In this document: positions 24,186 to 34,475 of the stretch, in pieces
Position numbering within the stretch: position 1 is the stretch's first letter
Layout of the letters: each line of letters begins with the position of its first letter
NCBI GenBank assembly: GCA_964035545.1
Contig: OZ037768.1
Coordinates: 21,264,700 to 21,328,699 of the forward strand
From: Bugula neritina
Lineage: Eukaryota > Bryozoa > Gymnolaemata > Cheilostomatida > Bugulidae
Reading direction: 5' to 3'
Length of the DNA stretch: 64,000 nt
Notes under the pieces: generated by a model
The model's input: only the letters and a program-made list of their open reading frames with translations
Told to the model about the DNA's origin: nothing
The model's database searches: none
Program-made: the position numbers and the translations under genes

Positions 24186-25460
24186 CTCGCCACACCTATC
24201 GAAAAGTACACTCTACGATTGATGCACATAATTCTCAAAAATAATAAAAGGAAATAAAAGTACATAAAACAAAAGATCAAAACAACCAGGAATAAGGGAA
24301 CACAAAATATGTATTCAAAATGATGTCCATGTTGTCACACGATCGATCCGGGTCAGTCACAGGGTAGGGGGGGGGGTCTCTCACCAGATGATGTAGGGTA
24401 GCATGAACTTAGTGAGAAGGAGATGTACTGCTTCACACTCGTCTAGTCGAAGCCAAGCGATGGGGGTCGAGGAGTCCCCAGAAGAACCAAGCTTGGCAAA
24501 GGAGTCTCTCCCAAAGGGGGGAGAGAAGGAAAAGGGGTGGAGAATACGAAGGAATCTCCCCAAAGGGGGGGAGATAGGGGGGGTTGACTGGTCTCTTCAC
24601 TACCAACGTCTACCTCGTCGCCGTCGAATTCCCAAAAGGAGGAAAGGAAAAACTTCTTCTTCTTAATTTCTATTCTTACTTTTTAACTTCATGCAGGAAC
24701 TTTAATATGACTTCTTCTTCTTAACTTCTATTTTACTTTTTAACTTCATGCAGGATTCTTTATTAGGATGTAGCCACAGGAGAGAAGAGGGAAAAACTAC
24801 TCTGTCTATACCGGAACGTGATCGCCAGAGGAGGAGAGGGAAGAGCTACGTGTCAGTTGTCTCTGGCACTTCTGTTATGACAGCCATCAATACTGCTGTC
24901 ATGTCGCTACAAGAATCCAGTCAAGCAGCCAGCATCTAGCCAAAAGTTGCGATGGATGATGTGACTGCGCTATGCCATGAGAAGGAATTTGGCCCCGCCA
25001 TTCCAGTCTCACCTGCAACAGAATGCCAACAACTGTTGAAGGGGTTTGCACCTGTCAGTACGACACCTCGACTGAGTCTCGCAATCCTAACCACTGATTA
25101 ATAATTAATCATGTGGTCGACCGCCCCACTCAAGTCGTCAGTGAATCACCTGACTTGGGAAATCAACTTTATCGTTATGATAAAGCGAGACTGATTTAGG
25201 CTACCAGCGTGAATTCTACTTAAATAATAGAATTATACTAGTAGACTTACCATAAGACAGCCCTGACTTTAGTCTGCTGCCCACTTAGGCTACGTAGTGC
25301 GCCAGCCTGCCAAGTACATGCGTGCACGTTGGCAGTTGAATCAGAAAAGAACGCTTTCCGCATTGAAAGTAATTGTATAATACCCCTTTCACTAGCGAGC
25401 TGACTTCGCTCTTTTCTTACCCCCGGTGGTGTTTTGTGTCACACCACTGGGGTAGGCAAC
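24186..25460 (-). other. Non-coding 3' part of outer element
   Basis: About 1.3 kb between the pol tail and the 3' LTR. No conserved frame (and no env) is seen on the element strand. It holds G-rich runs (24362-24376 and 24516-24580 on plus) and a roughly 58-bp imperfect tandem duplication (about 24651-24755) marked by ACTTTTTAACTTCATGCAGG occurring twice. Confidence 0.6.
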
Positions 25461-25658
25461 TCACAATTGCGTTTTCTTATACCTTGGAAATGCAACTCTC
25501 AATTGCTCGTCCCCCCAGATTTCTTTTATGATAGCTGATGGATGTTTTTCCACTGCATCACACAAGAAATCTTTTAAATAAGATGGAGGCGCCCTTGTGC
25601 GTTGGCTACGCTCCAACTGCACTGGGGAATTTGCTACGACTGGTGACTCTTCCACCAC
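25461..25658 (-). pseudogene. Frameshifted C-terminus of outer pol
   Basis: An open frame offset by one base from the pol 3' part reads SPVQLERSQRTRAPPSYL and KDFLCDAVEKHP to a stop at 25461. The R-x-R-x-PPxYLKDFLC pattern is common near the end of Ty3/gypsy pol proteins. It is best read as the original C-terminus, cut off by the homopolymer indel. Confidence 0.65.
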
Positions 25659-26526
25659 GGGTGGTGTCGCCAGTACGGGGGGGGGTCCACCAGTACGGGT
25701 GGTCCCCCCCCAGCTGCCTCTTCCTCATGATTTTGAGGAATTTCCATCTCATCCGGGACGATGGGCCTGTCGACCGGCTCCACAGGTGGTGGGGCCGGCT
25801 CCGACAGGTCTTCAGGTGTGTCGACCTCCTCTTCCTGGGGTGGAGGAGGTTGGGGCTGGTCGGCTGACGCATCAGCCGCCCCGTCCTGGTCTGGCAGTAT
25901 CTCCTCGATCTCTCGATACGCCATGGGTCGCCCCCTCATAGGAGGGCGCCTAGCTGGCTCTAAGAGAGGAGGTGCTTGACCTGCCGCCTCAGGACTTGCC
26001 CAGTGAGGTTTTAGCCGTGCCTCGTTCTGGATCGACACTTGTCCAGACCGTTCCACTTTGTATGTATGATTTGGCATTACCTCAATTACGCAGTAGGGAC
26101 CTACGAACTTCGGCTGCAACTTGGCTGCCTGTCCGCGCCTGCGGCGATGACTGGTCATCCAGACCCAGTCCCCCACCTTGTATAAAGGTGGGTCGTCAGA
26201 GTCACCACTCCTGACCTGCCACTGCTGCTCATGTAGCACCTCGTGAGCCGTCCCCATGCGTTTTATGAGCTTGTCCACGTAGTCGTGGACATTGCTCTCG
26301 GGAGTCGGAACATGATAGGTTACATGCTCAGGAATCCTTGTTTCTCTCCCCAGCATGAGAAAATTAGGGGTCTCCAGTGTACTGGAGTGAGGGGTACTAC
26401 GGTACGCTCGCATGATCTGCGGCAACACCAAGTCCCACTCTTCCTGGCTCCTACCGATAAGCAGGCTTCTCAGAGAGTCCCCTAGCATTCGGTTGTTCCG
26501 CTCCACGACCCCATTCCCTTGCGGGT
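25634..26526 (-). pseudogene. pol: Outer element pol, 3' part: integrase Glu, GPY/F module and tail
   Basis: Continuation of the interrupted pol. It begins with the integrase segment that carries the catalytic Glu (GNGVVERNNRML). It runs through LPQIMRAYRSTPH and the GPY/F module (QPKFVGPYCVIEVMPNHTYKV) into a Pro/Glu-rich tail. The frame ends at WKSHQS just after a C9 run (25677-25685). One more C would lead into the next open frame, so a single-base homopolymer change has clipped the natural end. Confidence 0.9.
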
Positions 26527-27102
26527 TGTCACAAATTCTGAGTGTACATATACCTATAAACTTACCGGGTTTTTCCTAATGATTATACAGGAATGTTCAT
26601 AAATATTCTAGACTGATGAAAGAGATGGGTCATTGTTCATTGTTATTGTTTTCATTAGTCATGTTAACTACTGCCCAGCAATGTAAACAAGGTGTTGCGC
26701 AATAATTGCGAAATAACCATGGAAATTCCAATGTTTTGTTTTGTTTTGATTTTCTATAAATAGTATTGGCATGTGGGGAATGTTTCCTACTAGAATCTTC
26801 TATACTGGAATGCTTGAGAATGTTCTAGAGTTTTTCTGTTTACTATAAATACTGAGGCAGTTGTGTTTACGAATCAGTTCCTTTTTATAAGTTCACTCTC
26901 GAAGTTCATTTTTATAAGTTCATTCTCGGAGTTCATTTTTATTAATTCATCTGTGCATATCTTACTAAAGGAATAAAGTCTACTTATATCCACAACTCTA
27001 TTTACTCACAACTGGATTAGCAAGCTGTATGCTACTTGTCTCTACACTTCTGACTACCAGACTTTTCGAACTCGTCACACTGCTACCAACAGTTTTGTGA
27101 CA
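26527..27102 (+). repeat. 5' LTR of inner element
   Basis: 576 bp, TGTCAC...GTGACA. A TATA-type box lies near 26844 (ACTATAAATACTG) and AATAAA at 26972-26977, giving a plausible U3-R-U5 layout. A short duplication (TTTTTATAAGTTCA...) lies between them. Confidence 0.94.
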
Positions 27103-27104
27103 AT

Positions 27105-27122
27105 TGGGGGCTGCTCCGGGAA
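27105..27122 (+). promoter_or_regulatory. Primer-binding site, tRNA-Pro type
   Basis: TGGGGGCTGCTCCGGGAA begins two bases after the 5' LTR. It matches the classical tRNA-Pro primer site at about 15 of 18 positions. Confidence 0.7.
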
Positions 27123-27198
27123 GTCTCAGTCGCACACAGGGAAGTTATTAGTTACAACGTGAGTATACACAGGATTAATTAACAGTTGTTGAGACATT

Positions 27199-30100
27199 AT
27201 GGCGTTGTTGGAGAGAGTGACACAGATGGGTAAAGATCTTGGATTGGTGGAGGACAAGCTCGTAGCTTTTGTTGAAAAGAACCTACCCATTGTTGCTGCA
27301 CAAGAGGAAAAAGAAAAGGCACGAGAGGAAAAAGAAAAGGACCGAGAGGAAAAAGAAAAGGACCGAGAGGAGCGTAGATTAGAGCGTGAGGCAGAAAAGA
27401 TCAGGCAAGAAAATGAGAAAGCTTTAATGGAAATGAAGATAAAAGCTGATCAGGAGGCAATGGCACTCAAGATTAAAGCTGACCAGGAGGCAGAAGAGAG
27501 AAGACAACGACATGAATTAGATATGGAAAAGCTGAAAGCTAACACAAGTTTGGAGCACTCAAGACATGAGAGCACCAGGTTAGAAATAGCTAACAAACCA
27601 AAACCAAAAATACCATTCTTTGATGAGAAGGTGGATGAAATGGATAGCTATTTAGAGCGGTTCGAGTGGGTTGCCGAAGGATGTAACTGGGACAAGGGAG
27701 ATTGGCCCTACCATCTCAGTCAGTACCTAAGGGGTACAGCAACAGAAGCTTACATCCGGTTGTCACCTACCGATCGTAGAGATTATAAAAAAGTCAAAGA
27801 AGCCTTGTTGGAGCGCTTTAACTTGACTCAAGAGGGCTACAGAAAAAAGCTCAGAGAGGCAGAAGCTTACGAGGATGAAACTCCTGCCCAACTGTTCACT
27901 AGGATAGAAAGTTATGTGCACAAGTGGGTGGAGCTTTCAGGGGGCATGGACATAGCCAAACTAGTGGCGACTGAACAATTTATATCATCATGCCCAGACG
28001 ACCTAGCTGTGCATTTAAAGCAAAGTTCCTACAACAGCAGTGAGGATATGTGTGATGCAGCGTCACTGTTCTTGCACGCTCGCGGAAGGAAACTAGCAAA
28101 GACAAAGAAAACTAATACAAAAAAGATGGAAAACACACCCGCCGGTAGCATGAATGCTGAACAAGGAAGTAAAAGCGATGGGGCATGCTTCATCTGCAAA
28201 GATAAGTCACACATTGCTCGTAATTGCCCACGGCGAGGGAAGAAGTACTGTTCACATTGCAAGATGAACAATCACAATACTTCAGACTGCAGAAAGTATG
28301 GTGGAAGGTCAGTGCATGCTGCTGCTGCAATAGCGACTACTCAGGATAAGACTGTGGTCACAGATCCAAGAATCTCATCTAAGGTGGAAGAACCTACGGA
28401 AATCACAGTTAATGGTAAAAAGTTTGTCAACGCTGCTGTCTGCAAGAATGGACCTAAATTCAAAGATGGGGGCACAGCGATATTTGATGCGGAAGTTAAT
28501 GGCCAACGAGCTACTGTAATGCGCGACACCGGCTGTGGTTGCATTGTAGTCAATGCAAAGTATGTGCAACCTCAACACTTAACCGGAGAATCAGTTTATC
28601 TGAATATGGCTGATACAAGTGTTAGGAAGGCTCAGTGGGCACTTATCTCAGTGCGCTCACCGTTTTACAATGGTGTCGTCAAAGCTGCAGTAATGGACAA
28701 GACGATTTGTGACCTGCTTATTGGGAATGTAGATGGAGCAAGATCAGCTGACCAGCCGCTGGAAAACTGGAAGGACTGCGCCGTAACCACGAGAGCTCAA
28801 GCTGTCAAGGAAAAGTCAGGAGACAAACCACTGATGGTTGATTCAAATGCTAACCCATTAAGTATAGGGAAAGATGAGATAGCCAGAATGCAGAGGGATG
28901 ACCCCACATTGGAACGTTTCTTCGATGCAAAAGAAGTGAAGGAGAAAAAGGGATGCACCACTAGGTTTGTGGTGAGGAATAAGATTCTGTACCGTGAGTA
29001 CACCGACTCGAAGTCTGCCAGTGTAAAACCTGTTAAACAACTCATGGTACCCAGTTCTCTGAGGAAGGAAGTTCTACAGAAAGCTCATGACTGCATAATG
29101 AGCGGACACCTAGGAGTGAAGAAAACTACTGATAGAGTGCTTTCCAACTTCTTCTGGCCAGGACTAAACGGAGATGTCGTACGTTTCTGTCAGTCATGTG
29201 ACATTTGCCAGAAGACGGTGAAAAAAGGCTCAGTCATGAAAGTTCCAGTACAGGAAACACCACTAATTGACACCCCATTCAAGAGATGTGCGATAGACCT
29301 AGTCGGACCAATTAACCCTCCAAGTGAGAAAGGACACCGCTACATCCTAACTTTAGTTGACTATGCTACAAGATACCCTGAAGCTACACCATTGAAGAAC
29401 ATTGACTCAGCTACTGTAGCTGAAGCGCTGCTTGACATATACAGTCGTGTTGGGATACCAGAGGAGGTGATAAGCGATCAAGGAACTCAATTCATCTCAG
29501 ACTACATGAAAGAGTTTACCAGATTACTTGACATGCGACAACTTCCTACCTCACCATACCATGCAATGGCCAATGGACTTGTGGAAAAGTTCAACGGAAC
29601 CCTCAAGAGTATGTTAAAAAAGTTGTGTGCTAAAGAGCCAAGACAGTGGCATCGGTTTATCAATGCGGCTCTATTTGCATATAGAGAAGTCCCACAGGAA
29701 TCAACAGGCTTCGCCCCATTCGAGTTACTCTATGGAAGAACTGTACGTGGACCAATGTACATCCTGCGACAACTTTGGACAAAAGAAGACACTGCCGATG
29801 AAGTCAAGACCTGCTATCAACATGTTTTTGAATTGAGAGAGCGTTTAGATGACATGATGGAAATGGCACTAGCTTCGCTAAAAGACAGTCAAAAAAGATA
29901 CAAACACTATTTTGACAAGAAAGCTAAGCAGAGAGACTTCAAATCTGGTGACAAAGTACTCATTCTTTTACCTACGGGTGGAAATAAATTGCTGATGCAT
30001 TGGCAAGGACCATTCAATATTGAGGAGAAAGTCAGACTGAATGACTACATTATCAACATTAGAGGGAAGAGGAGAACATACCATGCCAACATGCTGAAGA

Positions 30101-30241
30101 AATATTTTGAGCGGGAGACACCCACCGACCCTATGACTGTTGGAGCTGTGATGACTTTAGATGCTGCTGGTGCTGGAATTATTGATCACAATAAGGAAAG
30201 AGAAGAATGCCAAGATGATTTGTTGGACCTGTACAGTAAGA
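27199..30241 (+). CDS. Gag-protease-integrase polyprotein of inner Gmr1-like element
   Basis: A single open frame from MALLERVTQMG (nominal end 30348; beyond about 30241 it is out of frame with the original pol). Order: charged coiled coil with EEKEKDR repeats (about residues 35-130); capsid with a SCAN-like block (LLERFNLTQEGYR, AQLFTRIESYVHKW, VATEQFISSCPDDL); two CCHC knuckles (CFICKDKSHIARNC, CSHCKMNNHNTSDC); protease with DTG near residue 443; integrase HHCC finger (about 625-675); then the DD35E core (AIDLVG, ISDQGTQF, LVEKF with exactly 35 residues between Asp and Glu) and a GPF module (WQGPFNI). There is no RT between protease and integrase. Gag and pol share one frame, unlike the outer element. 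Confidence 0.92.
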
Positions 30242-30361
30242 AACAGCAGAGTGATGAGATGGGCTATGTATTTACAGAACTTCAGAATCAAGGTGGAGTC
30301 AATCAAAGGAAAGGACAATGTTGGAGCCGATTATCCAAGCCGAATTGACTCAGAATTTTAA
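30242..30361 (+). pseudogene. RNase H C-terminal remnant of inner element
   Basis: In the frame one base ahead of the main ORF, the sequence encodes RVMRWAMYLQNFRIK, then the VESIKGKDNVGADYPSR segment and a stop. This is the terminal motif of Ty3/gypsy RNase H (RW..LQ.F then KG..N..AD..SR). It lies after integrase and ends 46 bp before the 3' LTR. That shows pol originally ended with RNase H and that RT plus most of RNase H were deleted, with a frame change near 30240. Confidence 0.88.
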
Positions 30362-30407
30362 GTAGTAAGGAGAAATTATTAAAATAATTTCTCTTAGAAT
30401 GGGGGGT

Positions 30408-30983
30408 TGTCACAAATTCTGAGTGTACATATACCTATAAACTTACCGGGTTTTTCCTAATGATTATACAGGAATGTTCATAAATATTCTAGACTGATGA
30501 AAGAGATGGGTCATTGTTCATTGTTATTGTTTTCATTAGTCATGTTAACTACTGCCCAGCAATGTAAACAAGGTGTTGCGCAATAATTGCGAAATAACCA
30601 TGGAAATTCCAATGTTTTGTTTTGTTTTGATTTTCTATAAATAGTATTGGCATGTGGGGAATGTTTCCTACTAGAATCTTCTATACTGGAATGCTTGAGA
30701 ATGTTCTAGAGTTTTTCTGTTTACTATAAATACTGAGGCAGTTGTGTTTACGAATCAGTTCCTTTTTATAAGTTCACTCTCGAAGTTCATTTTTATAAGT
30801 TCATTCTCGGAGTTCATTTTTATTAATTCATCTGTGCATATCTTACTAAAGGAATAAAGTCTACTTATATCCACAACTCTATTTACTCACAACTGGATTA
30901 GCAAGCTGTATGCTACTTGTCTCTACACTTCTGACTACCAGACTTTTCGAACTCGTCACACTGCTACCAACAGTTTTGTGACA
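30408..30983 (+). repeat. 3' LTR of inner element
   Basis: 576 bp and identical to the 5' LTR. It is preceded by the polypurine tract at 30398-30407 and followed by the CGGGT duplication, then the resumed outer pol. Confidence 0.94.
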
Positions 30984-33900
30984 CGGGTGATACGGGGTCG
31001 TCCGACTCTGGTTTACCCCCCACACTCTACAGAGATCGCTCATAAGTTGCGACTGAAACTGGGCGCCCTGGTCAGAGTGTATCTGCTCCGGCAAGCCGAA
31101 ATAGCAGAACACCTGTTGATCCAGAGCTCTGGCCACCGAGGGGGCCGACGTATCTGGAATAGCCAGTGCATCAGCCCACCGCGTGAAATGGTCAGTTAAT
31201 ACCAGTATCCAGTTATTACCTCTCGCCGTAGTGGGCATGGGGCCTACCAGATCGACAGCAACCACCTGCCACGGACGACCGGCATGGAGGCGACGCCTCC
31301 CTGCGGTCTCAGTGGGGCGGCCATGCTTGCTAGCTTGGCACACCTCGCACTTCCGCACCCGGAGTCGGACATCCCGGGTCATACCGGGCCAAAACCACCG
31401 GAGTTGAAGACACCTGATCACCCGGCTAGCTCCTGCGTGAGCTTGCTTATGGGTGTCCCAGATCAACTCCCGCCTCAGAGCTGACGGGCAGACTACCCTC
31501 TCTCGTTCACTGCGATTGGTGCCGGCTGCCAACGTGATCGTTAGCAGCCCATCGCTGTTGAACCTTAGGGAGTCCCAGCGGTCACAGAAGTACTTAAACT
31601 CAGTACTCTTCACTCGCTGTTCGGCCTCACTCGGCCGCCGTCCCTCCTTCTTGGCCCGGACTAGGTCAGCTACCACTCCTGGTAGCGTGGACTGGAGCCG
31701 ACATAGCTCCCTGACGTTCCGAAGCAACGTGGGGTTTGCGTGAAGGTTGTTAACAGCTTTGTTGGGCGATTCGGACAGGAGTTGCCCTTCTTCCCAGCTG
31801 TACACACCCGCTTTCCCCAACTGCGCTTCGACGTCCGAGCGAGGGGGTCCACCGTCCCTGCGCTCGATATTTTGGCATTGCTTACACCCATCTGCCTGGC
31901 GGCGGCTGAGTCCACCTGCATTACCGTGTTTCTTACCGGGTCGATGCTCGATCCGATAAGAAAACTCTGCCAGGATCTCCAGCCAGCGCGCCACCTGGCT
32001 TGATGGTTCTGCCCGTCGACACAGCCATATCAGGGACGCATGATCCGTCCGAAGCCGGAATGTGCGCCCATATAGATATGGTCTAAAGTGTTTGACCGCC
32101 TTGACTACTGCCAAGAGTTCCCTCCTGGTTGTACAGTAGTTCTTCTCAGGCGCCGACAGGGCCTTGCTATAGTAAGCCACCACCACCTCGCGACCATCTT
32201 GGACCTGCGATAGCACAGCCCCCACATTATGGTTACTGGCATCAGTATCCAAAATGTACTCCTTCGCAGGGTCAGGATACGCCAAGATGGGTGCTTCCAC
32301 CAGGCGATCCTTCAGGTGGTCAAATGCCTTCTGCTCAACCTGCGTCCACTGCCATCGCACCCCCTTCGCGGTCAGCCGATTTAACGGCTGTGCAATTCCG
32401 GCAAAGTCTGGTATGTACTGACGATAGTACCCTACCAGCCCCAGGAATGCCCGCAATTCAGAGAGGTCGACAGGAACGACCCAGTCCCTCACGGCCCGTA
32501 CCTTCTCGGGGTCGGTAGCGACCCCGTCTCGGCCAACTACATGGCCCAGGTACTTGACCTCGCGTTGCAGTAATGCACACTTCGAGGGTTTTAGTTTCAG
32601 GCTAGCAGCTCGGAGTCTGTCGAACACCTCCCTGAGTCGACTGACATGTGTGTCGAAGTCGGGGGAGATGACGATGACATCATCGAGATAGATGAGCAAG
32701 GTCTTCCAGTGCAGTCCACTCAGGACCTGCTCCATGAGTCGCTGGAAGGTGGCTGGTGCGGACGTAAGTCCGAACGGCAACACCTTCCATTTCCAGAGCC
32801 CATCCCGCGTTATAAACGCGGCCTTGTCCTGTGCTTCAGGACTCAGGGGCACCTGCCAATACCCGCTTAGCAAGTCCAACGTGCTGAAGAACTTGCTACC
32901 AGCTAAGGCATCGAGCGACTCATCGATCCTCGGGAGAGGGTAAGCGTCCTGGATGGTCACGCTGTTCAGCCTGCGATAGTCAACGCAAAACCTCCAGCTA
33001 CCATCCTTTTTCCGAACCAGGACGACTGGAGAACTCCAGGCCCCATGGCCTGGCTCAATCAGGTCCCGGTTCAGAAGGTCTTGCACCTGACGGCTCACTT
33101 CTCTCTCCTTCTCAGGACCTAACCGGCGGGTCGGCTGCCGAATTGGCGCCGTCCCCGCCGCCAGGGGTATCTCATGACAGACAGTCTTAGTCAGACCCAT
33201 GTCATGGTCGCCGCAACTAAACACGTCCTTGTACTCCGAGAGTAGCCGCGCCATCACCAGGCGTTCTCGCTTGCTCTCACAGCCATCACAGGCATCCTCG
33301 TACAACTCTGCTACGTGTTCAGGCACCGGCCCCCTGCCGTCTCTAGTGGGTACTCCCCGGGCGTCGTCCGCTGTTTCCAGCGCGGGCCCTACATCCTCCT
33401 CTTGCACGGAGTGGAACTTCCCTACTAGAGACCCAGCCGGTAATTCTACCGGCTCCGTGAAAGGGTTTACGCACTGGACCAGGAACTCCCCCCGCTCATC
33501 CAGTCTATTCAGACTGTTAGCGAGCTGGACGCCCCCCAGTGCACCTTCCACCACTCCGAGCTCGGAGATTTCCCTACAGTTCACTCTGCAGCGAACTGTA
33601 GCCCGGGAGCGCCCAGGTACAGTACAGCGCTGTACCACCTGCACTCCCCCCACCAAGGGTCGGCCAAATCGGTCGACACAGGCTAGCTCACGCCCCGCCA
33701 TCACTACTGCCGACTTGCTAAAGTCTATGTAGCACCTGTGTCGTTTCAGAAATGGCATGCCCAAGATGGCATCCTCCTTGAGTTGACTGACGATGAAGGT
33801 CTCACTGATCATCTGGTCACGGACTCTACCAGTCAACTGGATTACCCCATAGAAAGGAATACACGACCCGTCCGCCAACGTGCCGTGTTCCCCCTCATAT

Positions 33901-34474
33901 GGTTCAAGGCTAGCCCTGTCCTTGGCACTGAGAGTGTCGAAGAGACGTCGACTCAGTAGATTTGTGGTACACCCAGTATCCAACAGGAATGTGGCAGCTT
34001 TACCAGCGATTTTGCCGGGGAGGAAATAGCTGCTTCCATATGGCTGGGCGCTCACTGAGCGGTTTGTCTCTTGAGGCGACACCTCATGTGCATGGAATTG
34101 GAGATGCACCTGTGCTTTTCGGTTGCGAGGAGGTCGTCGACGATGCATGGGCGGGCAGGGTACGTCTCGGTCTCGCTCACGCACGGGCGGCCGAGTGAAT
34201 TCTCGGACTGATGCTCGTGTGGGCAACCGAGGAAAATCCCTGTTGTGCTCCCATTCGTCGTTCACTCCCTCATCAAGCAAACCTTCAAAGCGGTTTTTGA
34301 GTGCCCAAGCCGGAGGTATTGGTGGGCCTTGCGGCCGACTCACTCTCCTTGGGGCTTGCCACTCTGGCGAAGGCGGCCTCCTCACCCGGTGGGGTGGGGG
34401 CCGTAGCCTTTGCCTTGGGGGGTTAGACTGGGGCCCACGGTAGGCGGAAGTTACCGTGGGCCGTCGCTGTTTAA
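30984..34474 (-). pseudogene. pol: Outer element pol, 5' part: protease, RT, RNase H, N-terminal integrase (interrupted)
   Basis: Read by -1 frameshift from gag; an ATG at 34499 exists but is probably not the natural start. The order is retropepsin (LLDTGCTTNLL), reverse transcriptase (KDGSWRFCVDYRRLN, LDLLSGYWQVPL, LPFGLTSAPATFQRLM, catalytic YLDD), RNase H (DTDAS, RRELLAV, RTDHAS), integrase zinc finger (H-H then CEVCQ) and the first two catalytic Asp (VAVDLVG, HSDQGAQF). The RNase H terminal motif reads HGNAGGLSRR where the family has Asp in place of the first Gly of GG (codon 31916-31914). Coding stops being its own at the inner-element duplication (30984-30988). Frame continues in the 25.6-26.5 kb fragment with the DX35E spacing preserved across the site. 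Confidence 0.93.
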
Positions 34475-34475
34475 C
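34432..34475 (-). promoter_or_regulatory. -1 ribosomal frameshift signal between gag and pol
   Basis: Minus-strand GTTAAAC at 34475-34469 sits in the gag frame as G TTA AAC. A 6-nt spacer AGCGAC follows, then an 11-bp perfect stem (GGCCCACGGTA at 34462-34452, TACCGTGGGCC at 34442-34432) around a 9-nt loop. After slippage, pol reads VKQRRPTV, exactly the pol frame. The pol frame is offset by -1 from gag. The same heptamer serves the arterivirus EAV (established). Confidence 0.85.

Larger units (their letters stand above)
26527..30983 (+). mobile_element. Inner Gmr1-like LTR retrotransposon with reverse transcriptase deleted
   Basis: 576-bp LTRs (26527-27102 and 30408-30983), identical by eye and flanked by a 5-bp duplication CGGGT (26522-26526 and 30984-30988). 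A tRNA-Pro-type primer site follows the 5' LTR and a polypurine tract AATGGGGGGT precedes the 3' LTR. Inside, one frame gives gag, protease and integrase. RNase H survives only as its last 39 residues after integrase (30242-30361). Canonical Ty3/gypsy has integrase last; integrase before RT is the Gmr1-like arrangement. RT and most of RNase H are missing, so the copy depends on helper elements. It inserted into the outer integrase in opposite orientation. Confidence 0.92.

Noticed and set aside
24035-24280. 81-residue frame across the outer 3' LTR
   Set aside because: It spans the LTR boundary and has no similarity to env or accessory proteins.
24403-24666. Plus-strand 87-residue open frame in the outer 3' part
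   Set aside because: It lies opposite the element strand, is made of low-complexity purine runs, and matches no retroelement gene.
30242-30348. C-terminal end of the 1049-codon inner frame (TELQNQGG onward)
   Set aside because: The same bases in the next frame encode the conserved RNase H tail, so this end is an out-of-frame read past the deletion.
32129-32518. 129-residue plus-strand open frame, and similar ones at 31000-34800
   Set aside because: All are shadows of the minus-strand gag-pol.
33199-33732. 177-residue plus-strand open frame
   Set aside because: It is antisense to the outer pol, whose GC-rich codons leave the other strand open. It has no family motifs.
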